DNA of 64,000 nt from Dendrolimus kikuchii. Lineage: Eukaryota > Arthropoda > Insecta > Lepidoptera > Lasiocampidae. Numbering within the stretch: the stretch's first letter is position 1; every line of letters begins with the position of its first letter. The stretch covers positions 749,001 through 813,000 of the forward strand of contig CM034413.1 of the NCBI GenBank assembly GCA_019925095.2, written 5' to 3'. A model generated the notes under the pieces. The model was not told the origin of the DNA. It ran no database searches and worked only from the letters and a program-made list of their open reading frames with translations. Shown here piece by piece: positions 52,948-64,000 of this stretch. A program made the position numbers and the translations under genes.

Positions 52948-53229
52948 ATCCGTGCAGGAACGGAGAAAGAATACAATTTCCTGCGGCCGAGCGGCCTGTC
53001 GTAAGAGGCGACAAAACAACCCACAGTCAGGTGGTAGGCCATTTGCCCGACTGGATGGCTACCACCCCTGGTCTGAAGTATGTCGCCATAACAACCTTGA
53101 GTTGTGTGCCTGCAGTAGTGACCAGGTTCCGGTCTCCCTTAAGAGAGCAGCAGCGCATTTGTAGCACCTTTGATGTTGCAAATGTTCATAGGCGATGGTA
53201 ACCGCTTTCCATCAAGCTGAACTCCTGCT
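52948..53229 (+). mobile_element. SINE-A, 3' end damaged
   Basis: Full 5' end. The GTGGGCCGTCTGCCTGTCTG stretch is deleted, and LINE-C sequence follows CTCCTGCTA with no A-tail. Confidence 0.85.
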
Positions 53230-53335
53230 AGCTATAAGCGATAAGGCCGCCCACTGTTCTGATGGAAATGTATTCATATTAAATGTCTAGGTTTAAGTTA
53301 TGGTGAACAATAAAGAGTTTTCATTCATTCATTAT
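53230..53335 (+). mobile_element. LINE-C 3'UTR tail
   Basis: AGCGATAAGGCCGCCC, GAACAATAAAGAGTTTTC and (ATTC)n. Confidence 0.65.
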
Positions 53336-53759
53336 AATCTTATACTTACAATCACGTTTATTTCTCTATTTACGCAATTTCTCCCACACTGTCCTATTTG
53401 TAATAGACTTTAGTGTAAAATATATTGTTTGAAAAGATTTCCCTCGCTTCAACATGTCAGCGTTGTAGATTTCTAAATGTGCCGTTATTTGGACATTTCG
53501 TACACAATGGGTCCCTTTATCCTGTCTCGTGTGATCCTGCAGGTATTTTATGTGGTTTATCCGCCATTTTAACCGCCATTGTTGGATTGTTACGTAATCA
53601 GCCAATACAGTTGCGTGGAACGATTTCGACGGCCGCCATTTTGTTCAATTTGATTTTCGAATTCAAGTGCTGTCGTAATATTTGGTTTTGATTTTTAAAT
53701 TAGGATTTGATTCCGTTACATTGAAGGTAGTGCTTGTTATTATTGTATTAATGTTTATT
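53336..53759. other. Unassigned stretch
   Basis: Opposing frames at 53366-53605 and 53425-53691 have no recognised domain. Confidence 0.4.
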
Positions 53760-54166
53760 TGCGCAAAATCTGCGGAGTGACGCTCGCGGACCGCGTTCGT
53801 AATACCGAAGTAAGAAAGAGAGTTGGTCTGAAAGAGAGTGTCGGGGTGAAGGTAAGGAAAGGAATGCTCCGGTGGTTCGGGCATGTGGAAAGAATGCATG
53901 ATGAAAGAATGACTAAACAGATATACAATGCAAAAGTGGATGGATGCAGAAGTCGTTGAAGGCCACGACACACCTTCCATGAGCAAATTGATCGTGTACT
54001 AGCAGAAGGTGATGTCAGGAGCCTTAAGAACAGACGAGCTTGCATGACAAGAGTTATGAATGTCAAAGAGGCAAGTGAGGTGTGTAAGAATAAGCCTAAA
54101 TGGCACTCTGTTGTTCGTGCCTACCCCGCAAGGGAACTAGCGTGAAGTTATGTATGTATGTATGTA
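53760..54166 (+). mobile_element. LINE-A 3' fragment
   Basis: Begins at RKICGVTLADRVRN. Stop within RSR/GRPR (TGA), otherwise in frame. Confidence 0.85.
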
Positions 54167-54527
54167 ATATTTATTTGACGTTTTCATTTTGTGTTAAAAT
54201 GAAATGGAGAACTTACTTAAATTTTGTTTGAGCAATTTTGTGTGGAGTGTTGACAGTACAGGAAAACATATTTACACTACGAATTGAGAACCTCCTTTTT
54301 TAAGTCGGTTAAACATCGTGACAAAACCTACTCATCGAAGTAACGGACGTGTTAAAGAACAAACATGGCGGTTATACTATTAATGATTTCTTTATATACT
54401 GGTGGAGAATCATTTTTACTTCTTTCACACTAACTACACTATAGACTATGTCTAGTTACGAAGGTAAGCAACTACACGTACATGGCCAAAGTGTAGTTTA
54501 TATATAACGGCTCAACTATATTGTTAC
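54167..54527. other. Unassigned, with FB-H end fragment
   Basis: GAATTGAGAACCTCC then AAGTCGGTTAAAC at about 54281-54315 belongs to FB-H. The rest is unrecognised. Confidence 0.4.
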
Positions 54528-54960
54528 AACTTAGCACCCCCCCCCCTCCAAACCCCTCCACCCCCCACCCCCCACCCCCCCTCCACCCCCACCCCCCCGA
54601 CAAAGACAAATTCCACTAAGCACATTTTATTACCTGTCGGCATTTGAACTAGTTGTTAATAGTTTTACGATCGTCTTCTTTTGTTTACTTATTTATTGGC
54701 ATACTGGGCCATTGTCCTATTGTACTCGCTCATTAGCATGATTAGCCAGGTCTTACAAGCTAGTTCTAGGAAACTGTGGCGGCGTTGCCGGGCGAACATA
54801 CATTTGCATTTGCATTTGTGGAGCATAAAAGGACGGCGTGATGGAGAGAGGAAGGCAGTCAAGCGATAACCACGAGCGAAGCAAGACTTGTGTACATTCG
54901 GCAATCTATTTGGTGACGGATACAACTTCGCTTCGTATACAACTAGCTTCCGAAGTCTCT
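54528..54960 (+). mobile_element. LTR-A, 3'-truncated, with C-rich expansion
   Basis: TGTTACAACTTAGC opens the LTR. A ~65-bp run of C with few A/T follows (54534-54599), then the usual AAAGACAAATTCCACTAAGC and GCATAAAAGGACGGC (TATA). The CTCGTAACA end is missing. Confidence 0.75.
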
Positions 54961-55639
54961 TAAAGAGCTGAATTCACCCCACGGTACCCTGAAAGTAACC
55001 CGGGAGTCGTTCACTTGCAAAGAGTTATATCGGTATGAAGAATGCTTTGTATATTTAGAATGCAAAGTCTGTTAACTTTTATGGGTGCCGGATCGCGAAC
55101 CCCTCCCCTATCGCGCGGTTCATCAGCTCAGCTATGATTCATTTCGACACTACGTCCGTTCTAATCTCTTCATCCTGCGGCCTTCCCTTTCTTGAATTAC
55201 TAAGGGTTCTCGAAACTAGGGGTTGGATTCGGAAAAAGTAGAACTGGTTGTAAGTTTCGATACATAGATATTCGATACAATTTCATTTTGGGTTTGTTCT
55301 ATCTTTAACCTCAATGAAACGGTTTTTAGCAACAATAGTTCGTTAAAAAAGTTGTGTTCGAATCAGTTTTGAACGGTTTTTAAGGTACATTTAGGGTTGC
55401 CACGTTTTTTAAGGCAATACAGTATTTTTGTTTTTTAACCGTAAAAATATACTATTTTTGGGAAAATCGGGGGAAAAATATTTCATATATAAACATTCAG
55501 TTTTCCTTAATTATTTTATATTTTATTTATTTAACTTTCTATGTGTATTTATTACTACTTTTACTTTAGCCAATAAAGTTCTACTTTAAAATAATCAAAA
55601 GAAACTGAATAAAAAGCACAACAATTGAATTGCCACACA
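54961..55639. other. Unassigned stretch
   Basis: Nothing recognised. TTTAGGGTTGCCACG near 55390 is repeat-like. Confidence 0.35.
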
Positions 55640-55982
55640 AAATTAGCTTAGGTCTGTTGCTGGAGACTTTCTTCCGCCAGCTATAACACGTTGCAAAGCG
55701 GTAGTAAAGATAGACTAGGATCGGCTCCGCTGATGGAGTCGATGCCGAGTCTCCATTATGACACTTCAGTCTATTGGCTTAGCTCATTCAGCCTTTTACG
55801 GCTTAATCCGATAGAGTCATACCCCCGCAGCGGTCTAATCTCACAAGAAGTGCCTCCTCGAGCGCGCTGCTTCCGGGCTGAATGCCTCCGCTCCCACGGA
55901 GCCGGGAAGCCACCAAGCCCGGTATCGCTGAAACAGCCATCTGCGGCTATTAACCTGAATCCTGCACAAAAAAAAGAATAAA
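55640..55982. other. Rep-P-like remnant, then unknown A-tailed segment
   Basis: TATAACACGTTGCAAAGCGG (about 55682) is the decayed motif of Rep-P. The following 250 bp are less AT-rich and end CCTGCACAAAAAAAAG, like a retroposed transcript. Frame 55691-55981 has no domain. Confidence 0.4.
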
Positions 55983-56389
55983 GCCCTTTTTTTGAAAAAT
56001 CAGTGCAGTATTTCTGTTTAGCCGTTAGAATATGATATTTTTTTGCTTTTTAGTTACTCTTGAATCACTTTGTTTTGTTAGGAAACGTGTCATGTGATTT
56101 TGAAAATGATTTATATTAGTGTAGATCGATATCGAGAACCAATAGTAGTGGTGGTGCGCTATCAGCCCGGCTTATCCCAGGACCTCGTTGAGGGAACTCA
56201 GATGCTATCGCATTACTTAATGTAGTGTTCGCAGTTTAATGGTGCATTGTACACGATTGTTCTATAATTTACTCAAAATTCTTTTCAGTTTTGTTACATT
56301 ACAATTTAGTTTCTTTTAGACCCTTATTACACTACCCTGATTTAGGGATATAGAGAGTGTTACGTAGACTAAATTACGAACTCTGTTTT
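55983..56389. other. Unassigned stretch
   Basis: Nothing recognised. Confidence 0.4.
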
Positions 56390-56505
56390 TATATATTTTT
56401 TATTGCGAACCTAGCAAGGAGGCAGACAGTCTAGCTCATGGTAAGTGGTTACTGTTGTGCCCGTAGACGTTGACAACACCAATAGCGAAGTTAACGCGTT
56501 GTTAG
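56390..56505 (-). mobile_element. Old SINE-A-related remnant
   Basis: TTTTTATTGCGAACCTAGCA, GGAGGCAGACAG and GACAACACCAATAGCG are recognisable but about 30% changed. G15 follows at 56532-56546. Confidence 0.5.
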
Positions 56506-56754
56506 CTTTTAATATTGGAATATGTAATGAGGGGGGGGGGGGGGGTTTGTGTGTTAATGGAACTCTCTAAGTGCACGCCGTTTCACGCCGATATGCTGTG
56601 GGAGCGTGGTATCAGGCCGACCTGGTCCTTACGGATGTAATCAAGATAATCAGCATGGTTCAACCACGTCAATATCTTAAATTCCACTTGATTCCAAACA
56701 AATTCTAAAATCAGTGTTTTTTTATAGCATAGATACAGCAAACACGCAGATGTT

Positions 56755-56835
56755 AGAGTTATTTTATTGCCTGAATCAGGTAAACAGGCAGACGGCTCAG
56801 TTCAAGAAAAGTGGTCATCGTCGCTTTAGGTCTGT
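56755..56835 (-). mobile_element. Old SINE-A-related remnant
   Basis: TTATTGCCTGAATCAG and AACAGGCAGACGGCTCAG, then decays. Confidence 0.45.
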
Positions 56836-56929
56836 CCCGACTAACTAGATGTGGAGATCCAAGTAGAATGCTTCCCCGTCTCTAAGACCTTCTTTTACAG
56901 CGTGGCTATTGATAGTAGCTAGTAGCTTT

Positions 56930-57240
56930 ATCCGTGCAGGAACGGAGAAAGAATACAATTTCCTGCGGCCGGGCGGCCTGTCGTAAGAGGCGACATAACA
57001 ACCCACAGCCAGGTGGTAGGGCATTTGCCCGACTGGATGACTACCACCCCTGGTCTAAAGTATGTCGCCATAACAACCTTGAGTTGTGTTCCGGCATTAG
57101 TGACCAGGTTCCAGTTTCCCTTAAGAGAGCAGCAGCGCATTTGTAGCAACTTTGCTGTTGCAAATGTCCATAGGCGATGGTAACCGCTTTTCATCAAGTG
57201 GGCCGTCCGCCTGTCTGCTGATCTCCTGCAATAAAAAAAA
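56930..57240 (+). mobile_element. SINE-A, full length, well preserved
   Basis: 311 bp from ATCCGTGCAGGAACGG to CTGCAATAAAAAAAA. Good reference copy. Confidence 0.9.
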
Positions 57241-57260
57241 TAGGCCCAAGCCCATACTGT

Positions 57261-57706
57261 TGTTGGACTCGAATTAAAAATGCCGTTGGAATTACTATAG
57301 AATTTATTAGAACTATACAAACACGTATAACACAGGTACAAATATAACTGGACACAACCAGTACAAACTGCACGATTCAATAACACGCGCAAAGTCCGTC
57401 AGTATATAGCTCATTGAATGTACACACGTCTTGCTCGTATCGTAATCCTTGCTTGACTGCCTCACCCCTCAATTCGGGCATTCCTTTTATCCTGTAAAAA
57501 TACAATATGTCTCGATGCAAATCAATAATTTCCAAGAATTAGTTCGACACACCTGTCTAATAACTGCCATAAAAGATTACAATACATTGTTTTTCTTAAT
57601 TACAAATTTTAAACACAAGGTAAACAAAAGAAGTCCAAATGCGGAAAGGTAATAAATTGTTCTTTATGGCAGGCAGGTGTGCATTTGCTTTTGTTGGCAT
57701 GTAACA
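57261..57706 (-). mobile_element. Solo LTR (LTR-A)
   Basis: TGTTGGACTCGAATT to GTTGGCATGTAACA. Flanks CTGT and CTAT. Confidence 0.8.
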
Positions 57707-58095
57707 CTATTGTTTGTACGTGTCGGGAATCGTTTGCGACTTCAATTATTGCACAGCGCCATCTGTTGGCTAGTAAGTGTTCCACTACATCTAGAGTTTG
57801 CTAGACCAATGGCGAAGCCAACGTGTTACCAGCTTTTAGGATGAGATAAATGAGGGATTGGAGATAGTAGGACCATCGGAACTCTGTCCCCCTTATGAGA
57901 CAAATGCGGTAAACATATATTTTAATATCTAAACAACATGTCCATGATATATTATTATAACTTTTGAGTGTATCTAAAAAACAATTCAAAAATCAACCTT
58001 TATAGATTTTTGTATAGATTAGCATCTTGGGATACCATTAATACAATAGCAATTAAAACAGCAGTTCCTTAATCAGTTTTATTTCCATTTAAATT
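57707..58095. other. Unassigned stretch
   Basis: Nothing recognised. Confidence 0.4.
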
Positions 58096-58099
58096 ATTT

Positions 58100-58820
58100 T
58101 TTAACCGACTTTAAAAAAAGGAGGAGGTTCTCAATTCGTCGGGATCTTTTTTTTATGTATGTTCACCGATTACTCCGAGATTTATGATCCAATTTACGTG
58201 ATTCTTTTTCTGTTCGACGCGGAATAGCTGCCATTTGGTCCCCTAAAAATTTGACATAGTTTGACCTAGTAGTTTTAATTTTATGAACATTTTTTATCAA
58301 AAATTTTCAATTCCGTTCCATATGTACAACGATTACGCTGAGATTTATGATCCGATTTACGTGATTCTTGTTTAGTTTGATGCGGAATAGCTGCCATTTG
58401 GTTCCCTAAAAATTTGACATAGTTTGGCCTAGTAGTTTTCATTTTACGAACATTTTTTTGTTCCCGTTTCTTGGGACCTATATTTTTTAAGGAGCGCGGC
58501 ACCTTTCGTAGGTCTACCCGTACGTAGCTAGACACTAAAAAGTAACAAATAAAATAAAAAAACTTTGTTTAAAAAAACCGACTTCAAAAATTAAAAAAAC
58601 TAAAAAGTATAAAATAACTTATTTCTAAAACATCTTAAAGTCGGTGCTTAGTAATTTTCAAAATATAGTAATTTTTATGTTTTACTTTGCACCGACTTCA
58701 AGATGTTTTAGATAATATATATTAATAATAATACCTTTTTAGAAATACGTTATTTTATACTTTTTAGTTTTTTAATTTTTGAAGTCGGTTTTTTTAAGCG
58801 AAGTTTTTTTATTTTTTTAT
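58100..58820. mobile_element. FB-H, copy 2
   Basis: Begins AACCGACTTTAAAAAAAGGA. Two CACCGATTAC/AACGATTACG units, then the foldback at about 58560-58800. Part of the left arm (AAGCTATTATT...) is deleted relative to copy 1, so the fold is asymmetric. Confidence 0.7.
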
Positions 58821-58950
58821 TATTTAAACACTGCTCATACAGATAGAGTAGGAAATAGTTTTAAAATTTTTTGGTTGATACTTGAAAATATTCGTATTTT
58901 AAAGCCTAAATATATTTGATTTTGAAATATGACGTCATGAAATTTAGGAC

Positions 58951-59128
58951 TCGTGTACTAGCAAGGAGAAGGTGATGTCAGGAGCCTTAAGAACAGACGA
59001 GCTTGCATGACAAGAGTTATGAATGTCAAAGAGGCAAGTGACGTGTGTAAGAATAAGCCTAAATGGCACTCTGTTGTTCGTGCCTACCCCGCAAGGGAAC
59101 TGGCGTGAAGTTATGTATGTATGTATGA
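58951..59128 (+). mobile_element. LINE-A 3' fragment
   Basis: TCGTGTACTAGCAAGGAG onward to GTGAAGTTATGTATG. A 4-bp insertion follows GTACTAGCA. Confidence 0.85.
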
Positions 59129-59459
59129 AAAATATAGGACCCTTGTCACACAATGTCACACTTCGCTTCACACTTGACGTAATTTATTGATGGCCCCTTA
59201 GTAAGGCAGAACTCTCGGTAATCGCCCAAACTGATATTCCTTGAGAGCGTGGTATCTCACCAATCCAGGGGGCTCTAAGAGCTAATGATTCCAGCATGGC
59301 CCTATGTTTAAATTGGATGTTTTCAGCCTTGTTCCTGTTTTCAACTCAATTGTAGTAAAAGCTTTTGAATTATCATTATTAGAATTATGAATTATTTTGA
59401 ATTATTATTATTCACATATATATTTTATTTTACATTTTTCTTATAAAATATATACTGAT
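59129..59459. other. Unassigned stretch
   Basis: Nothing recognised. Confidence 0.4.
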
Positions 59460-60090
59460 CTTCGCCGGCAGTGGGGCATAGGGTCCAGGCTACCGGTGGT
59501 TAAGGATCCAGACACAGGAATGTCCTCACAATGCGGGCCGTGTCCAACAGGGCTGCCTTCTGCATCCGACCCTTCAACCAGATGCTAAGCGAGAGCCTTT
59601 CAAGGCGGCGGTCAAGGCTCTTCGCTATTAGTCCATTCACTGACACCACTATCGGTACTATGACTGTTATTAATTGTATGTCTTTGGAGACCACGGGCTA
59701 TAAAAATGGCCCGGACATTTGGAAGGCTTGCGTGGGGCCAAATTTAATGTAAATGTGGCGTGACACCGGCCGGCGGTTATCCCTGTCTAGACCATATAGT
59801 GATGCACCCAAGGATAAGCCCCGGCCAGTGTAGGACTATTGTGGGAAATGAGGACAAAAAGTACCGGGCTATTGTGGTGAACTGCTAATGGTACTAGGGG
59901 TCTGGGAATATGGGGACTATGGCGCCTGCCCGTCGCAATGTTCGGGGACCATGTATAAATAGACAAACGGTGACTCGCCACTTCTTGCATGGGCCCCAAA
60001 AAATGCCATAGAAGACAGAGGCAACATAGGTGTGAGTGGCTAAGGGGTGTAGAGAGGTGGGCTGCAGGTTCACCGAAGCTACTTCTGAGA
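59460..60090 (-). mobile_element. LINE-D: RT C-terminus plus upstream repeat block
   Basis: Minus frame 59694-59500 reads IVPIVVSVNGLIAKSLDRRL, ERLSLSIWLKGRMQKAALLD and TARIVRTFLCLDP then stop. VP(I/V)V(V)S..G...KSL, then MQKA..L.T.R.VR.FL, is a conserved end of a group of non-LTR polymerases. Upstream of it (59688-60085 on this strand) lies the block shared with 2500-2890 and 24541-25160. That links the three repeats to one LINE. Confidence 0.65.
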
Positions 60091-60324
60091 ATTATTATTA
60101 TTATTATTTGGTCGTAAAAATCTGAGGTCGTTTTATTTTGTTTCAGGTAAAAACACAAGCCATGACAGATATTTTCGGCGAAGAGAAAATACGTCAAGTG
60201 GAATAATCTGAACAGGTTCACAGTTCACGTGTAATTTTAAAAAGTAATTTTAAATATATTATATACATTTTAACAGAGAACAATTAGTATAACCGCGGAA
60301 AAGAATAGTACTCTTCTTCCATGT

Positions 60325-60761
60325 TGTTAAAATGTCGTTGGAATTACTCTAGAATTTATTAGAACTATACAAACACGTATAACACAGGTACAAATATAAC
60401 TGGACTCAACCAGTATAAACTGCATAACAGAATAACATGCGCAAAGTCCGTCACTATATAGCTTATCAAATGTACGTCTTGCTCGTATCGTAATCCTCGC
60501 TTGACTGCCTCACCCTTCCGTTCGGGCATTCCTTTTATCCTGTACAAATACAATATGCCTCGACGCAAAACAATAAATTCTAAGAATTAGTTCGACACAC
60601 CTGCCTAATGACTGCCATAAAACAAGTACAATAACAATAGAACGTTTTTCTTAATGACATTGTTTAAACACAAAGTAAACAAAAGAAGTCCAAATGCGGG
60701 AAGGTAATAAACCAGGTTTATGGCAGGCAGATGTGCATTCGCTTTTCGTCGGCATATAACA
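60325..60761 (-). mobile_element. Solo LTR (LTR-A)
   Basis: TGTTAAAATGTCGTTGG to TCGGCATATAACA. Flanks ATGT and ATAT. Confidence 0.8.
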
Positions 60762-61400
60762 ATATCATTGTTCGGTCCTTGCCTGGTGAAGTAGGTAGAA
60801 CATCGATCCATGAATTTTGCTGTCAACCCTCTGTGTGAGGTGACGGCCAATGCACTGCAGGGTAGTGGCAGTCATTTTGGACACTCTCTGTCAACGTTTG
60901 ACGAGAACCACACCGCGCCGTGCGCTGATGCTTTTTCTAAAACTTATTAACTTGATACTGACCAACCAAGAACTTTTGCTATCCTCAAAACTTTGTACAA
61001 GTGTTAGCTCCAAAGTGGAATTCAGTGTCGTGTGCTGTTCCTGGGTGCAACCTGAACCGAGCCGCAGAAGGCGGATCTCAAGGTTCGTGGAGCTTCTACT
61101 TTTCTAGTGGAAGGATCTAGGTCATATCTCTCTCATACAGTCCATCACAAATTGAACTAGCTTATTGTCCATGGGCTACAGAGCCACAATCATAATTTGC
61201 TAGCAGAATAGAAACTGACTTCAAAAGTAACCAAAGAGATAAATATACGAGTATCTTTTCTACAACATGTTGAAGTCGGTGCCAAGTAGAACATAAGTCT
61301 ACGGTGGAGGCTGTGTACTCATTAAGCACCCCTTGAATTTGGACTGTATTTATTATAGGCGCTTACAACAGCAATAGGTATGATCAGCACTGTACTAAAC
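60762..61400. other. Unassigned, with an FB-H fragment
   Basis: CTGACTTCAAAAGTAACC... and ACATGTTGAAGTCGGTGCC at 61215-61290 are FB-H pieces. TGTGCTGTTCCTGGGTGCAA (61031) could encode the CAVPGCN start of a THAP-type finger, but only that short block is seen. Confidence 0.35.
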
Positions 61401-61671
61401 GGCACGTTCAAGTCAGTCAACACAAGTTAGGACTAGAACCCGGATATTCCTCTGAACACTGATAGCACTAATTGTAGATTTCATCGATCAATACTAGTTG
61501 CACTAATCAAACACATTGGTATTCACAAGGACCACGAAAGTCACGCTGAGATTTCAAATGACTGTAGAAACTTCAGAATACTTTCTGGTATTCCTGGTCT
61601 TCCATTTCTTCTCTTGTGTGTATAATTTGATTCGGAAACTGGTTGAACACTTGACCAACTGACCATTGACC

Positions 61672-61755
61672 ATGCCGGTGGCTCGCACCGCACTCGCTAA
61701 AGTACTACTTTTAAGCAGACGCTTAGCTGCTAATCGAGTGAGATACATGTTCGCG
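61672..61755 (+). CDS. Possible first coding exon with mitochondrial-type leader
   Basis: An ATG at 61672 (context TTGACCATGC) opens 28 codons, MPVARTALAKVLLLSRRLAA then NRVRYMFA, ending at a strong donor GCG/GTAAGTG (phase 0). The peptide has five Arg, one Lys, no acidic residue and an amphipathic look, as in mitochondrial import leaders. A weak Inr-like TCAGTC lies about 260 bp upstream and no TATA is visible. The sequence is not repeated in the window. Against it: the opposite strand is also open for 88 codons and no downstream exon is seen. Promoter and product unknown. Confidence 0.4.
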
Positions 61756-61865
61756 GTAAGTGATGCGTGGGGGTATGGGAGTTCCGGGGAGAGGTCAGGG
61801 GGTGATTCTGTCCGCAACAATAAGAAAACAACAACTTTGCATTTTTTTTTAATTTTTATAGAATA

Positions 61866-62830
61866 CTAGCTGTACCCGCGACGTCGTTCGCGTGGAATTT
61901 GCTTTTAAAACCCTCCGATTTTGAAACTTTCTTCATTGGTGCTCCGCTCCTATTGGTCTTAGCGTGATGATATATAGCCTATAGCCTTCCTCGATAAATG
62001 GGCTATCCAACACTGAAAGAATTTTTCAAATCAGACCGGTACTTCCTGAGATTAGCGCGTTCAATCAAACAATATATTAGTATATTTGGCTACAACACTA
62101 ATACTTACATCTTAAATATCGTGATATCTTTTGAATGAAACGTCCGAATTGAATAAATCAAAAAGTTCTAGAAAGGTATTGAATTCGTCTTGAATATGGA
62201 GTAATTTATTTTGATAAGGATTAATACCAAGGTAGAAAATAAAGAGTTTTTGGAGCGACGGCATTTTAATTATTTAAGAAAATAAAAGAAAACACTTATT
62301 GTGAGATAACTACAATAGTTAGACATATGGTTACGCGATATTTTTTGTAGATAATTATATGTTCTGCAAAGTGGTAGTACATTGTTTTGTTCTATAATCG
62401 CATAATAGTTTTCGCAGCGCACGCCGTGTAAGGATTTTTTCGGGTAATTTTATTTTATTATTATTTTATTTTATTTTATTTGGGGGGCTAACAGCTATCA
62501 TTATTAATAACTAAAAATAAAATAGATTTTTTTACACCTTGGGCTACATTATTGAACTTTTAGTAAGGATTCCTAATTTTTTTGAAAATATAATATAGCC
62601 TATAGCCTTCCTCGATAAATGTGAAATTTCCTGTGAAATTTTAATTAGTAAATTTTCTGTAATATAACATTTTAAATTTACTTATAATAATTATTATATT
62701 TTTTTTTAGGAGGAATACGTGTAAATGTACTATTTAATACTGAAAGAATTTTTCAAATCGGACCAGCGGTTCCTGAGATTAGCGCGTTTAAACAAACAAA
62801 CTCTTCAGCTTTATAATGTAATAGTATAGA
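61866..62830 (-). mobile_element. Composite Helitron-like element, copy 2
   Basis: CTAGCTGTACCCGCGACGTC (3' end) to TAATAGTATAGA (5' TC) on the minus strand. It carries the same internal AT-rich segment and inner Helitron head as 12072-12851, including the junction TTGTAGCCAAATATACTAAT. It has two extra AT-rich insertions (about 62450-62530 and 62620-62735). Confidence 0.75.
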
Positions 62831-63310
62831 TTTTTATTTTTCATTTACAAGTCACGTATCCCTGGTCTCCTTTTTTTTTAAATTCGGTTATAATCCCTAC
62901 GAAGTCTTATAAAACATTGCTGCCAGTTGCCAATGTAATAAATCATTTGTTAAAAAAAATAGGCATAGATCACCCTATCAAGTTATTGAACGCACTAAAC
63001 TACGCTTAACTTGAAACCTCGTCAAATCTTTTACACTAAGAACCCTACCAGATCCCTATATATTTCTAGCATGTGAGTAAAAATATAAAGTGCCTAAATC
63101 GGTATGCATTCGTCTGGAAAATGCTCTGCAACATTGAGCTGTCTAAGAAAACTTTGTTGCTATTCAGTCACTTTAGTTGGCTGACTGAACAGTTCTGGGA
63201 CTAAATTTATTTCCTGTGTGTAACTCCTAGCTGAATTTTCAAGAGAGCCTATTTGGGGTAGTGAATAAAATCTTTACGTAGCTGTTAATCAATACGTCTA
63301 TCTATACTCT
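62831..63310. other. Unassigned stretch
   Basis: Nothing recognised. Confidence 0.4.
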
Positions 63311-63730
63311 TGTTACGAGTGCGGGACTCGAATTAAAAATGCCGTTGGAATTACTATAGAATTTATTAGAACTTACAAACACGTATAACACAGGTACAAA
63401 TATAACTGGACACAATCAGTACAAACTGAACGATTCAATAACACGCGCAAAGTCCGTCACTATATAGCTTGTCGAATGTACACACGTCTTGCTTGTATCC
63501 TAATCGTCGCTTGACTGCCTCACCCTCGTTTTATACTAAACTATACAAATACTATTTTCCAGAAAGCGTAATCCGCACACCTGCTTAATTATTCCTGCGA
63601 ACGGCCATAAACGAGTACAATACACAATAGGCTGTTTTTCTAAGTAAACAAAAGAAGTCCAAATGCGGGAAGGTAATAAACTGTGCTTTATGGCAGGCAG
63701 GTGTGCATTCACTTTCGTCGGCATTTAACA
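63311..63730 (-). mobile_element. Solo LTR (LTR-A)
   Basis: TGTTACGAGTGCGGGACTCG to TCGGCATTTAACA, 420 bp. Flanks CTCT and CTAT. Confidence 0.85.
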
Positions 63731-64000
63731 CTATAATAAATATGTAAATGGTTCGAGTTTGTACAATGCGTTTAATAATGTGAAAAAAATCAGGAATATA
63801 ATTTGGACTAGAAAATTCCGAAAATGTTTTAGAATTTTTGTCCATCTGTCTTGTCTGTCTGTTAGAGCGTCTCGTGAAAACTACTGAACGGATTTATTTT
63901 AAATTCTATATGATACAGAATGAATTAAGGATAATTTTTACTTTATGTGTTTATGCGAGGGTAATTAATTAACTAATCATGTCATGTCCTATTCATATTG
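63731..64000. other. Possible Helitron-like start at window edge
   Basis: GTCTGTCTGTTAGAGCGTC and AAAACTACTGAACGGATTTA near 63850-63895 resemble a Helitron 5' half. It runs out of the window. Confidence 0.4.

Noticed and set aside
56934..57146. A conserved ~70-residue frame (MQERRKNTISCGRAACRKRR...) seen in many SINE-A copies, and a long frame on the opposite strand
   Set aside because: Both strands are open over the same bases, the frames differ by indels between copies, and no start or domain is consistent. It is a by-product of a GC-richer retroposon sequence.
60985..61107. THAP-type zinc finger exon
   Set aside because: Only CAVPGCN matches; the following residues lack the second Cys, the His pair and the FP block, and a stop comes 20 codons later.

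Overview
This window is nuclear DNA from an insect, almost certainly a moth or butterfly, and is dominated by mobile elements. The reasons are: tRNA-derived SINEs of lepidopteran type, non-autonomous Helitrons that end in CTAG between A and T, non-LTR retrotransposons (LINEs) with short microsatellite tails, solo LTRs, a Penelope-like element, and a 154-bp fragment of mitochondrial COI that reads only in the invertebrate mitochondrial code. No bacterial, phage or CRISPR feature is present. Most long open frames lie inside repeats.

Family names used here are mine. SINE-A is a ~310-bp A-tailed retroposon with a fixed 5' end (about 25 copies). SINE-B and SINE-C are tRNA-derived. LINE-A has its reverse transcriptase (RT) C-terminus running straight into a (TATG)n tail (18 copies, all 5' truncated). 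LINE-B, LINE-C, LINE-D and several single fragments are other LINE tails. LTR-A is a solo LTR of ~440 bp. PLE is Penelope-like. Hel marks Helitron-like elements. FB-H is a foldback family. Rep-P and Rep-O are unclassified dispersed repeats.

Layout: 1-7.5 kb holds LINE, SINE and LTR remnants, including a LINE-A inserted in a solo LTR. At 7697-7885 there is a convincing host exon (acceptor, 5'UTR, ATG, signal peptide, donor) on the + strand. 8-20 kb is interspersed SINE/LINE/LTR/Helitron with a PLE nested in a SINE. 20.6-22.5 kb holds a GC-rich block and a Helitron carrying a two-type alternating minisatellite. 23-28.9 kb has nested SINEs, a broken RT domain, a copia-type Gag remnant and the COI insertion. 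29-36.6 kb has two minisatellites and a dense Helitron cluster. 36.9-54 kb is rich in LINE-A, with the only PLE that retains endonuclease coding. 54-64 kb holds solo LTRs, a second FB-H, LINE-D, a possible first exon with a mitochondrial-type leader (61672-61755), and an inverted copy of the composite Helitron seen at 12 kb.

Functionally there is little gene content: one well-supported host exon, one possible one, and otherwise repeats. The value lies in the nesting order, target-site duplications, an empty site inside the window, and several unexplained hairpins and tandem arrays. All family assignments come from reading motifs by eye; no database search was run.
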